Assembly: GCA_002711105.1 (NCBI GenBank)
Contig: PAIH01000023.1
Coordinates: forward strand, 86,529-126,740
Origin: Planctomycetota bacterium
GTDB taxonomy: Bacteria > Planctomycetota > UBA8108 > UBA1146
Direction: 5' to 3'
Length of the DNA stretch: 40,212 bases
Shown here: positions 17,639 to 25,208 of the stretch, in pieces
Position numbering within the stretch: position 1 is the first letter of the stretch
Layout of the letters: the number at the start of each line of letters is the position of its first letter
The notes under the pieces: model-generated
What the model saw: only the letters and a program-made list of their open reading frames with translations
The model's database searches: none
Told to the model about the DNA's origin: nothing
Made by a program: the position numbers and the translations under genes

Positions 17639-19567
17639 TCAGGGGCAGGGATAGTCGTAGCAACGTAATAAATCTGGAGTCGGATCGGCGCCGCAATCTG
17701 GATAGGGGGGCGGTGGTGGCGAACCACCGAGGAAGAAAGCGTTCAATACGTAAATGACATCGGAGATGTTGATGCTACCGTCATCGTTTCCGTCCGCGGC
17801 GATGGGACAGTAGCCGACTTCATCCCCCAAGAAGAGCCAACTGAGAATGGTTACGGGATCGGAAACAGTCAGCATGCCATCCGTATTGGCATCGCCACGG
17901 ATGAATGGTTCGAGCCCGATTTCCAGAGAGACTTCATCCAGCAACACTGGTGGTCCTTTGTCCTGCTGGAGCCACTGCTCGTAGAGGATGTCGCCTGCGT
18001 CATTGGTAATATTTTCGTCCTTCAGAAACTCGATATATTCCTTCGTGGCGGTTTGATACCACACTTTGACGGCCAGCAGAAAGGCGCCGTCAGGGATGTC
18101 GTAATACGTGTCGTGCCAGTGTTGACCATCTTCATAGACGATCCCGACCGGTTCGGCTTGAACCGATTCAAAACCTGCGTTGGTGAATCCACGTGGTGGA
18201 ATTCGATTGTCCTTGAAAATCTTGTTGTTGAGTACGAAGTGGAAGGACGGTCCTTCGGGAAGTCCGGACAGGACGGAGGTTAGCCCGTCGATACCATGTT
18301 TTGCCTCGAAGACGGTGGTGGTGGAGGATTCGAGTTCAGCAGTCTCGAAATTATAGGAGCCGTGATGGGCGAGGGTTCGCCCGAAGGCACTCTGGAAGTG
18401 AACCTCTATCCAAATTCTGCGACCCTCCGGATAACCGGTGGGGAGCTTGTGTCCACTCTGATTGATGACCCTCACCCTGAGCTGGTCATTCTCGATAGAG
18501 ACTTCTAGATCACTGGCAGCCTGTAGCATCGAGGTATTGAGAGACTTGGCCAGGTTAATCAGTGCCGGATCCATGTATGCAGGTGTATCCCAAAGCAGAT
18601 AACTGGTATCGAGAGCATGAATCGCATCGAGTACCCAGGTTTGAGCACCAGAGAAGTAGTGTATCGCCAGGTCGTTTCGAACTGGTCCTCCCAGGTTGCA
18701 GCCAATTCCCGAGGTACTGGGCATGTGGCAATCCTGGCAAGTGCTTACGTTCGGATTGTTCCCTCCGAAACGGCCTCCCATGTTGACGGGTCCCTGTCCG
18801 AAATCGCTTTGACTCCACTCACCGTAGGTCCTCTCCATTGGAAACTCATCGGCGGGATCGTGAGTGGGATGAGGCGAATCGAGGCCCAGGAGCACGTATG
18901 ACTCTCCTTGACGGACGTAGGCCGGGTTTGAAACGTCGTGGCAAGTTCTACACAGTTCAGAACTGTGATGAAATGGCGACTGCAAGGCGGGATGCCACGG
19001 GAAATTTGAACCGAGATTGTAGGGACCTCTGCGGCGATCAATCGGATCGATGACATATTGTCCGGTGTGCGGGGGATCGGGGATTTCAGCGAGGGCGTTG
19101 AGGATGTCGACGTCTGCTGTCGGACTCTGTCCCGGGACGTATTGAGGGTCGACCATTCGATGACATAGATTGCAGGTCACTCCGTCGAAATCGTTGACGC
19201 CACTGACGTTGGATCCATCGGTAGGGGTACTGTTTCCTGCCAACCAGGCTCCGGGGGTGTGGCATCGAAGGCACAGATCTCCAGAAGCTCCCGCGTCTTG
19301 TTCTGCGATCGCCAGGCAAGCATGGAAGAGCGGATCTCTACCGGCCTGGGCCATGATGCTGGTTTTCCACCGGTCGACCGGGGCGTTGCTGAAAGACGAG
19401 TGACACAGGTTGCAGGCACTCCCGGCGATAATTGGCTCGAGGATGGTGTTCGGTTGAGTTCCCGGTTGTGCCCAGTCCGCAAGCGTGGTCGGAATCGGTA
19501 AGCCCTGACCAAAAAGTGAGGCACAGGTTGCGAGGGGAATCAAAAGTACGATCAGCCGTTGGATCAT
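17639..19567 (-). CDS. Secreted pentahaem c-type cytochrome-like protein with two dockerin-like repeats
   Basis: A signal peptide (MIQRLIVLLIPLATCASLFG) leads a 642-aa secreted protein. Five CXXCH haem sites lie in the first half: CNLCH, CLRCH, CNLCH, CRTCH and CQDCH. Their spacing recalls cytochrome c554/NrfH-type multihaem proteins. A beta-rich middle domain follows. The C-terminus holds two calcium-binding dockerin-like repeats (RGDANTDGMLTVSDPVTIL and DGNDDGSINISDVIYVLN) followed by a proline-rich Cys tail, typical of planctomycete secreted proteins. The ATG at 19567 has GAGAGGG before it, whereas the track's 19582 start is a GTG. It probably carries electrons outside the inner membrane, and the dockerin-like end may dock it to a partner or the cell surface. 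The reaction is unknown. Confidence 0.85.
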   Translation of the reverse strand: MIQRLIVLLIPLATCASLFGQGLPIPTTLADWAQPGTQPNTILEPIIAGSACNLCHSSFSNAPVDRWKTSIMAQAGRDPLFHACLAIAEQDAGASGDLCLRCHTPGAWLAGNSTPTDGSNVSGVNDFDGVTCNLCHRMVDPQYVPGQSPTADVDILNALAEIPDPPHTGQYVIDPIDRRRGPYNLGSNFPWHPALQSPFHHSSELCRTCHDVSNPAYVRQGESYVLLGLDSPHPTHDPADEFPMERTYGEWSQSDFGQGPVNMGGRFGGNNPNVSTCQDCHMPSTSGIGCNLGGPVRNDLAIHYFSGAQTWVLDAIHALDTSYLLWDTPAYMDPALINLAKSLNTSMLQAASDLEVSIENDQLRVRVINQSGHKLPTGYPEGRRIWIEVHFQSAFGRTLAHHGSYNFETAELESSTTTVFEAKHGIDGLTSVLSGLPEGPSFHFVLNNKIFKDNRIPPRGFTNAGFESVQAEPVGIVYEDGQHWHDTYYDIPDGAFLLAVKVWYQTATKEYIEFLKDENITNDAGDILYEQWLQQDKGPPVLLDEVSLEIGLEPFIRGDANTDGMLTVSDPVTILSWLFLGDEVGYCPIAADGNDDGSINISDVIYVLNAFFLGGSPPPPPYPDCGADPTPDLLRCYDYPCP

Positions 19568-19665
19568 CCGATGCCCTCTCACGATAATTGGCTAGATTCC
19601 ACAGTAGTTTACCTCAGTGCTCAGATACAAGCACAAGAAACCTTACCGAGGGCCATCTGTGGCCC

Positions 19666-20703
19666 TCAAGCTGGTTCTGTAGGAAAGTTCCCCTGCAGAA
19701 ATTCCCGCATCTCCAGAGTGTCGAGAAGCGCTGCCTGGTTGCTGCGAAACTGAAATCTCTCGGTGACAGGAGTGCCGTCAGTTCGTGAACTGGTCGATGA
19801 GTATTCAGGAACTATTACCAGATATTCTTCAAATTCTCGAATCCGACAGGCTTCCTCACGAGCGGTCAGCGCTTCGTGTCGCTTTTCTCCCGGACGAGCA
19901 CCGATGATCTCGATAGTCGCATCCTGATTGATGGCTTTGACCAGAGTGTCGAGTCGGCAAGCTGGGAGTTTCGGGACAAAGATTTCTCCACCCCGACCGT
20001 CCACGATGGTGCGATGAACAATGGAGACCAAAGTTGTACCGTTGATCCAGAAGCGCGTCATTTCCGGATCGGTGACCGTCAATTTTCCTGATGACATCTG
20101 CTCTTCAAAAAGAGGTATGACACTGCCTCGACTGCCGACGAGATTCCCGTGCCGGACGATGTCGAAGCGAGGTCCAGAGGTGCCTGATTCGGCGTTAGCC
20201 CGGATGAGTAACTTCTCCATCACGAGTTTGGTGGCGCCATAGATGCAGGCAGGCTCAACGGCCTTATCGGTAGAGTGAGCGATGACCCGAGATACCCCTG
20301 CGTCGCGGGAGGCATCGATGAGGTTCATCGTCCCCTCGATGTTGGTACGTACCGCTTCCGTTGGATTGGCTTCTGCGATCGGGACGTGTTTCATGGCCGC
20401 GGTATGGAGGACCAGCGAGACTCCTTCAAGAGCATGACGAAGTCGACTCTGATCGCGGATATCTCCGACCATCGACTGCAGAGCCGGATGTTGAAATCTG
20501 GGATCCTGAATCAGATCGTGGTGTTTTTGTTCGTCGCGCGAGAAGGCGATCACCCGGGATGCTCCGGCTTCTTGCAGTAGCCACTGGATGAGCAGTTTTC
20601 CGGTCGTTCCCGTGCCTCCGGTGACCAGCACTGAGGCCCCTGCCAGAGCTTCTGGAAGGCGCCGAACTCCCGGTTCGTGACGAGGATCTGGAAACGGCTC
20701 CAT
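19666..20703 (-). CDS. PseB/CapD-like nucleotide-sugar 4,6-dehydratase (UDP-GlcNAc type)
   Basis: This extended SDR enzyme of 345 aa has TGGTGTTGK as its Rossmann glycine motif. AAMKHVPIAEANP and the catalytic block STDKAVEPACIYGATKLVMEK (two adjacent family blocks, Tyr and Lys present) identify the short FlaA1/PseB-type dehydratases. VRHGNLVGSRGSVIPLFEEQ and GARPGEKRHEAL also match. Such enzymes convert UDP-N-acetylglucosamine to a 4-keto-6-deoxy sugar for glycan or flagellin glycosylation. An N-terminal extension of about 22 residues precedes the Rossmann strand. GGGAG lies about 11 nt before the ATG. The gene is divergent from rpmG. Exact substrate and stereochemistry cannot be read from the sequence. 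Confidence 0.87.
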   Translation of the reverse strand: MEPFPDPRHEPGVRRLPEALAGASVLVTGGTGTTGKLLIQWLLQEAGASRVIAFSRDEQKHHDLIQDPRFQHPALQSMVGDIRDQSRLRHALEGVSLVLHTAAMKHVPIAEANPTEAVRTNIEGTMNLIDASRDAGVSRVIAHSTDKAVEPACIYGATKLVMEKLLIRANAESGTSGPRFDIVRHGNLVGSRGSVIPLFEEQMSSGKLTVTDPEMTRFWINGTTLVSIVHRTIVDGRGGEIFVPKLPACRLDTLVKAINQDATIEIIGARPGEKRHEALTAREEACRIREFEEYLVIVPEYSSTSSRTDGTPVTERFQFRSNQAALLDTLEMREFLQGNFPTEPA

Positions 20704-20921
20704 CGTAGTTGGGCTCCCTGGCGGTTGATCGGGGTCGTATTCCCCCTCGGTGTACCCTCGTCCCCGCTCGTCAGCAACCGCCCCGATTCGGTACGAAATC
20801 GAGGAATGGGGCCGAGAAGTGGCCCGGGGATGCCGTTTTCCTTGACGATGGAAGGGGGGGATGGTTCGATGCTGGGCTCTACCGCAGTAACGGTGGAGCC
20901 AGATATCTTTCCGGAAGCGAG

Positions 20922-21107
20922 ATGGTCGTGGCCAAGGGCAAGATGAATCGTGAGTACGTGTGGCTTCAGTGTACCGAGACCGGGGATCTCAATTACAGGA
21001 CCCAGGTTAACGTCAAGGGTGGACTTCCCGAGAAGCTCAAAGTAGGTCTAAAGAAGTATTCCCCTCGACTGCGCAAGCACACTCTTCACAAGATCAAGCG
21101 CAAGTAG
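20922..21107 (+). CDS. rpmG: Large ribosomal subunit protein bL33
   Basis: This 61-aa basic protein has the bL33 pattern: [19 protein letters not shown], then [16 protein letters not shown] at the C-terminus. It is a structural protein of the 50S subunit. Of the usual zinc-ribbon cysteines only one is present (LQC), so this is a zinc-independent (C-minus) type. The track carries it at the end of a 132-aa frame starting at 20709, whose first half is not protein-like. GGAAG just before the ATG at 20922 supports that start ([13 protein letters not shown]). An ATG at 20943 is an alternative. It stands alone, divergent from the dehydratase. Confidence 0.9.
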   Translation: MVVAKGKMNREYVWLQCTETGDLNYRTQVNVKGGLPEKLKVGLKKYSPRLRKHTLHKIKRK

Positions 21108-21132
21108 TCCGCGAAGTCGATACCCACGACTC

Positions 21133-21154
21133 GATAAAATCCCGGTCCACCGGG
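21133..21154 (-). terminator. Hairpin terminator of the membrane-protein pair
   Basis: On the minus strand CCCGG-TGGA-CCGGG forms a compact stem of at least 5 bp, followed by ATTTTAT. It begins 11 bp after the stop of the 21166 gene. No T tract follows on the plus strand, so it serves the minus-strand unit rather than rpmG. Confidence 0.55.
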
Positions 21155-21165
21155 TGCTGATCGCG

Positions 21166-21606
21166 CTAGAACCCCAGTTCCGGTCGCCGAAGAATTCCGC
21201 CCAGATGTGCGGTCCAGACTGAACTGGTAAAACCGATCAGGGTCAACCCGAGCACAATACGTAATAGTAACGGATGAGGTTCTTCCTCTTGCAGGTATGC
21301 GATGAGGGTCATCAGTGCCGCAACACCGGCTATCGCCATGATGGTGAAAGAGATCCGACCCCATAGTCCGTGATTTTCCACCTGCTCCTGGTCGAGCTGG
21401 ATGATCCCATCAAGCCATTCGGCTGAGCTGGTTCCCGTGAAGTAGGCGATCACTGTTGCGATGGCGCAGATCAGCACAAAGACGTGACCGATCTTGGAGT
21501 CAGCTACTGCCGAGGATCTGATCGCACGGATCAGAAAGAAAAGTGCCACCGGGCAAAGTAAAACCGGTATATGAACCACTAGCAAATGAACCCAGGTTGA
21601 GCCCAT
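21166..21606 (-). CDS. Four-helix integral membrane protein, DUF2231-like
   Basis: The 146-aa protein has four predicted membrane helices. The first contains His residues in a pattern (HLLVVHIPVLLCPVALFF) like DUF2231-type membrane proteins, some of which are thought to bind haem. YFTGTSSAEW, NHGLWGRISF and a His in the last helix (VWTAHLGG) add further candidate ligands. Its ATG overlaps the upstream gene's stop as ATGA, so the two are translationally coupled and probably form a complex. The family match is by pattern only. Confidence 0.65.
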   Translation of the reverse strand: MGSTWVHLLVVHIPVLLCPVALFFLIRAIRSSAVADSKIGHVFVLICAIATVIAYFTGTSSAEWLDGIIQLDQEQVENHGLWGRISFTIMAIAGVAALMTLIAYLQEEEPHPLLLRIVLGLTLIGFTSSVWTAHLGGILRRPELGF

Positions 21607-22490
21607 CAGTCACCTGTTCCGATCGCCTCGGTGGGATTCACGCCCTGGTCCACTTTTGTGTAATTGAGTTCAGAGCCTCGCATGCTGTGGGGGATCAAAT
21701 AGACCACGGTCATCACCAGAGCAGCGCACAGGACTAGGGTTCGACTGACCTTTTCGTTCTTCTTCTCACGTGTTCCGATAGTACCCACGGCGATCAGCCA
21801 GCTAACCCACATGATCAGCATTTTGTTATCGGTGAGATCTCCACCGAAAGGGAATCCAGTCCAGTATTCCCCGAAGGCAAACTTCTGAACGATCGGTCCG
21901 AGGATCATCCCCCCTGCGGTCATTCCTCCGAGGGCGATGAAGGACAGTTTACGCATGTCATCGGTACCAAAAATGGCTGCCAGTCCCGCTCGCATGCCGA
22001 TCAATACCGAAAAGAACATCATGATGATGTGTGGCCACAGGATGGCTCCCGGCACCGGATCCTTGTAGCGCAATACGATGTTGTCCTGTCCTTCTGCAGG
22101 AATCCTGAAGCTCTCACCTTCGACATCGAGGGTGATGTAGTATTCCATCTTTCCGGCCGAGGGTTGGATGGGTAGGTAGGCGGCCCACTCAAATCCCTCT
22201 TTGATCGGCTCTCGGACCAGAGGCTCCACTGTGAAAGAGTCATCGGTCGGGTAACGTTTGTGATGCAGTTTCGCCTCGAACTTTGTCATTTCGGAAGAAT
22301 CACCAGGATCGGGGAGAACGACACGTGCCTTGTGGGTGGTCTCTTGTGATCGAATGAGGCGGTACTTGTGCGATTTACCGCCGGCAACAAAGTCGCCGCG
22401 AAATGGATATGTCGGCCCCGTCGTTCTCTGATAGAACACCGCGGAGACCATGATGAGTACCGCCAGAACCCACAACCAGCCCTTGCTCAT
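21606..22490 (-). CDS. Membrane protein with periplasmic beta domain and C-terminal helices, function unknown
   Basis: The 294-aa protein starts with a signal-anchor helix (GWLWVLAVLIMVSAVFY). A soluble domain of about 120 residues follows, with an immunoglobulin-like look (THKARVVLPDPGDSSEMTKF), then four membrane helices from about residue 150. GAGGG lies 7 nt before the ATG. It heads a two-gene unit with the DUF2231-like protein and ends in a hairpin terminator. I do not recognise the family. The combination of a beta domain with a small His-rich partner suggests a redox or metal-related membrane complex, which is only inference. Confidence 0.7.
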   Translation of the reverse strand: MSKGWLWVLAVLIMVSAVFYQRTTGPTYPFRGDFVAGGKSHKYRLIRSQETTHKARVVLPDPGDSSEMTKFEAKLHHKRYPTDDSFTVEPLVREPIKEGFEWAAYLPIQPSAGKMEYYITLDVEGESFRIPAEGQDNIVLRYKDPVPGAILWPHIIMMFFSVLIGMRAGLAAIFGTDDMRKLSFIALGGMTAGGMILGPIVQKFAFGEYWTGFPFGGDLTDNKMLIMWVSWLIAVGTIGTREKKNEKVSRTLVLCAALVMTVVYLIPHSMRGSELNYTKVDQGVNPTEAIGTGD

Positions 22491-22705
22491 ATTCAGCCCT
22501 CTTCCCTCGGATTCGTGACGAGATGAAACGTTGCATCTGAAATGGCGATGGCCCCCCCCTGGATGATATGGATCTTTTACTTTCTGTCGAGTGGGGTTAC
22601 TTTTTACGGCAGTGCCAAGAAGGGCACGGTTAGTTTATCCTAAGTCCAGAGCTGCCTCCTGAGGCGATCTGCACACCCTTGAATTGATTTGGAATCGATC
22701 ACCCG

Positions 22706-23539
22706 GTGCTTACTTGTACAGTTTTTTCTTCTACTCATGGCGACCCTGGTTTGTTGAGAAGCACGCTGGCGGCGGGCTTTGGGACGGTTGGACTGCTCCT
22801 GATCGGGTTTCTGGTGGGGTGCCACTACAGCAACTCTGATGAGAGAGTGGTTTTCCGTGTCCATGCCGCCTCGTCGTTGACAGAGGCCTTTCAGGAACTA
22901 GCACAGGAGTTTGAGAACACCCACCCTTCGATAGACGTTTCGATGGTCTTTTCAGGCAGTCAGGTTTTACGGATTCAAATCGAGCAAGGTGTCTCGTCGG
23001 ATGTTTTGGCTACTGCAAATCCCGAGCATATGGAGATCCTGGTTGAGTCCGGTCACGTAAAGAAGCCTCTGGTTTTTGCTCGTAACGAACTGGTACTGAT
23101 TGTTCCACTCGATAATCCCGCGGGCATCGTTTCCTTTGAGGATCTTCCAAAGGTCTCAAGCATGGTGGTGGGAACCGATCAGGTTCCTGTGGGTAGTTAC
23201 ACCGGGATGATGCTAGGTAAAGCCGGTCAAAAACTGGGAGTGGACTTCGAGAAGCAGAGTCGATCTCGGGTGGTTTCGCGTGAGAGTAACGTTCGCCTGG
23301 TACGGGCCAAAGTTGAAATGGGAGAAGCGGATGCTGCCGTCGTTTATCGCAGCGATGCGTTGGCTTCGGACCGGGTACAGTCGATTTCTATTCCGCATGA
23401 CATCAACATCCAGGCCAGGTATTTCATTGCAGAACTGGCCAACACAAATAACCGTCAGCTGGTCGGTGACTGGATTCAATTTGTCCTATCTGCTGCGGGC
23501 CAGGAGATCCTGGCTCGACATGGATTCGTGGAGGGATGA
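22706..23539 (+). CDS. modA: Molybdate ABC transporter substrate-binding lipoprotein ModA
   Basis: This is a periplasmic binding protein for molybdate or tungstate. A hydrophobic stretch ends in a lipobox (LLIGFLVGC), so the mature protein is lipid-anchored. The ModA pattern follows: [44 protein letters not shown] and VPVGSYTG. The first two stretches carry the oxyanion-contacting Ser residues. The GTG at 22706 would give a long n-region. TTG codons at 22751 and 22754 are plausible alternatives, and the start is unsettled. The stop overlaps the modB start (ATGATG), and modC follows likewise, so modABC is one coupled operon. Confidence 0.9.
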   Translation: MLTCTVFSSTHGDPGLLRSTLAAGFGTVGLLLIGFLVGCHYSNSDERVVFRVHAASSLTEAFQELAQEFENTHPSIDVSMVFSGSQVLRIQIEQGVSSDVLATANPEHMEILVESGHVKKPLVFARNELVLIVPLDNPAGIVSFEDLPKVSSMVVGTDQVPVGSYTGMMLGKAGQKLGVDFEKQSRSRVVSRESNVRLVRAKVEMGEADAAVVYRSDALASDRVQSISIPHDINIQARYFIAELANTNNRQLVGDWIQFVLSAAGQEILARHGFVEG

Positions 23540-24390
23540 TGTTGAAACGTCGTCATTCCTCCGGTCGTCTCTGGCCCGTGTTTCTTTGTGCATTGCCAAT
23601 GCTGGCGCTGCTGGTGTTGCCCATCATCGCCATTGTCACCGCCTCTTCACCTGCGGATCTGTTGGCTGGAGTGAGTCATCCATTGTTTGCCCCGGCATTG
23701 TGGCTCAGTGCCAAGACTACTCTATTCAGCCTCGTCGTCGTCGTTGTCACGGGAACTCCCCTGGCCTGGTGGTTGGCTCGATCTCCGGCGAGTCGTGCTC
23801 GCTGGGTCGAGTTGTTGGTTGATCTTCCCATCGTTTTACCGCCAGCGGTGGTGGGGATCGCCCTGTTGCAGACCTTTGGTCGCCGAGGGTTGCTCGGTTC
23901 TCCGCTGGAAGCTTTTGATTTGCAAATCCCCTTCACCACCGTTGCCGTTGTGCTGGCACAGGTGGTGGTCTCTGCTCCTTTTTACATCCAGTCGGCAGCG
24001 ACCGCTTTTCGGAAGGTCGATGACGATCTTCTGATCGTCGCAAGGACTCTCGGTCAATCTCCTGCGGGTGCTTTCTTCCGGGTCGCTTTACCGCTTGCAA
24101 TGCCAGGTCTCATCAGCGGCGCGGCACTTTGCTGGGCTCGAGCGCTGGGTGAATTCGGGGCGACCCTGCTTTTTGCTGGCAACATGCCAGGAACCACCCA
24201 GACGATGCCGCTCGCCATCTACATGGCTCTGGAATCGGATGTCCGTACTGCGTTAGCGATATCGCTGGTACTGGCGGCGGTGGCGGTGCTACTTCTCTTT
24301 GCATTGCGTTTCATCCCATCCGTCTGGTCGCGTCGTCGTATTCCGGGCATCCCCGTCAATGACGACAACCCGATAGGAGCGCAAAGATGA
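23536..24390 (+). CDS. modB: Molybdate ABC transporter permease ModB
   Basis: The inner-membrane permease has 284 aa and about six membrane helices. The EAA loop that contacts the ATPase is [20 protein letters not shown], followed by the ModB-type [21 protein letters not shown]. Tandem ATG codons at 23536 and 23539 follow GGAGG at 23530-23534. The second has better spacing. The gene overlaps modA at its start and modC at its end (ATGA). Confidence 0.93.
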   Translation: MMLKRRHSSGRLWPVFLCALPMLALLVLPIIAIVTASSPADLLAGVSHPLFAPALWLSAKTTLFSLVVVVVTGTPLAWWLARSPASRARWVELLVDLPIVLPPAVVGIALLQTFGRRGLLGSPLEAFDLQIPFTTVAVVLAQVVVSAPFYIQSAATAFRKVDDDLLIVARTLGQSPAGAFFRVALPLAMPGLISGAALCWARALGEFGATLLFAGNMPGTTQTMPLAIYMALESDVRTALAISLVLAAVAVLLLFALRFIPSVWSRRRIPGIPVNDDNPIGAQR

Positions 24391-25136
24391 GCTGGCAGTT
24401 GAGCATCCGTTTACGACTGGGGGATCTGGATCTCGATGTGGAAATGGAAGGCGCTTCCACACCTGTTGCCCTGGTGGGGCCGAACGGTTCGGGAAAGACG
24501 ACCTTATTACGCACCATCGCCGGAGCTCATCACCCGGATTCGGGGCGAATCGTGGTGGGGGGGCGTGCTCTCTTCGATTCGGAAAAGGGAATCCACCTGG
24601 CACCGAATGAACGGCGAGTCGGATACGTGCCTCAGGGTTACGGCCTCTTTCCTCATTTGCGTGTGGCTGACAACGTCGCGTTTGGAACCCGTACGCAGCC
24701 TCAATTATCCCGACAGGATCGTCGTACCATCGCCCTGGAAACCCTGGAGCAACTGGGAGCGGTACGCCTGGCGGATCGGTGGCCGTCGACCCTCTCCGGG
24801 GGTGAACAGCAGACCGTGGCCCTGGCAAGAACCCTGGTTATCGATCCCCAGCTATTACTTCTGGATGAACCGCTGGCGGCTCTGGATGCCTCAGCACGTC
24901 GGGCACTACGAGCGCATCTTGCCCAGCATCTTGCCGAACGAAGTATTCCATCGATCGTGATCACCCATGACGTGCGAGATGTACGAGCTCTCGGAGCCAC
25001 CGTAAATGTCATCGAGAAGGGCAAGATCATCCAGCGTGGCAGTGCACACGAGCTAACCGAACAACCTGCTACCGAGTTTGTTGCGGAGTTTTTCGACACG
25101 GAGGTGTCAGATTTTACTCCCCCGAAGTTCCACTAG
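24387..25136 (+). CDS. modC: Molybdate ABC transporter ATP-binding protein ModC (short form)
   Basis: This ABC ATPase shows Walker [11 protein letters not shown]-loop [12 protein letters not shown], signature LSGGEQQ, Walker [13 protein letters not shown] and H-loop ITHD. At 249 aa it ends soon after the nucleotide-binding domain and lacks the C-terminal TOBE/MOP molybdate-sensing domain of full-length ModC, so feedback by intracellular molybdate through that domain is not expected. AGGAGC lies before the ATG. Strict gene order and overlaps with modA and modB support the assignment. Confidence 0.92.
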   Translation: MSWQLSIRLRLGDLDLDVEMEGASTPVALVGPNGSGKTTLLRTIAGAHHPDSGRIVVGGRALFDSEKGIHLAPNERRVGYVPQGYGLFPHLRVADNVAFGTRTQPQLSRQDRRTIALETLEQLGAVRLADRWPSTLSGGEQQTVALARTLVIDPQLLLLDEPLAALDASARRALRAHLAQHLAERSIPSIVITHDVRDVRALGATVNVIEKGKIIQRGSAHELTEQPATEFVAEFFDTEVSDFTPPKFH

Positions 25137-25208
25137 GATTGCCTCCAGGCCGGTTTGCCCTGGATCCGGAAGAAGTGTCAGAAGCGGTCCAGCACCTTCG
25201 AGCAATAG

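Noticed and set aside
22491-22705. Molybdenum-cofactor riboswitch or ModE site before modA
   Set aside because: A 5-bp GTGCC/GGCAC hairpin is present, but no recognisable riboswitch core or ModE dyad could be identified.
25137-25208. Hairpin TCCAGG/CCTGGA after modC as terminator
   Set aside because: Stem is only 6 bp and no T tract follows on the plus strand.
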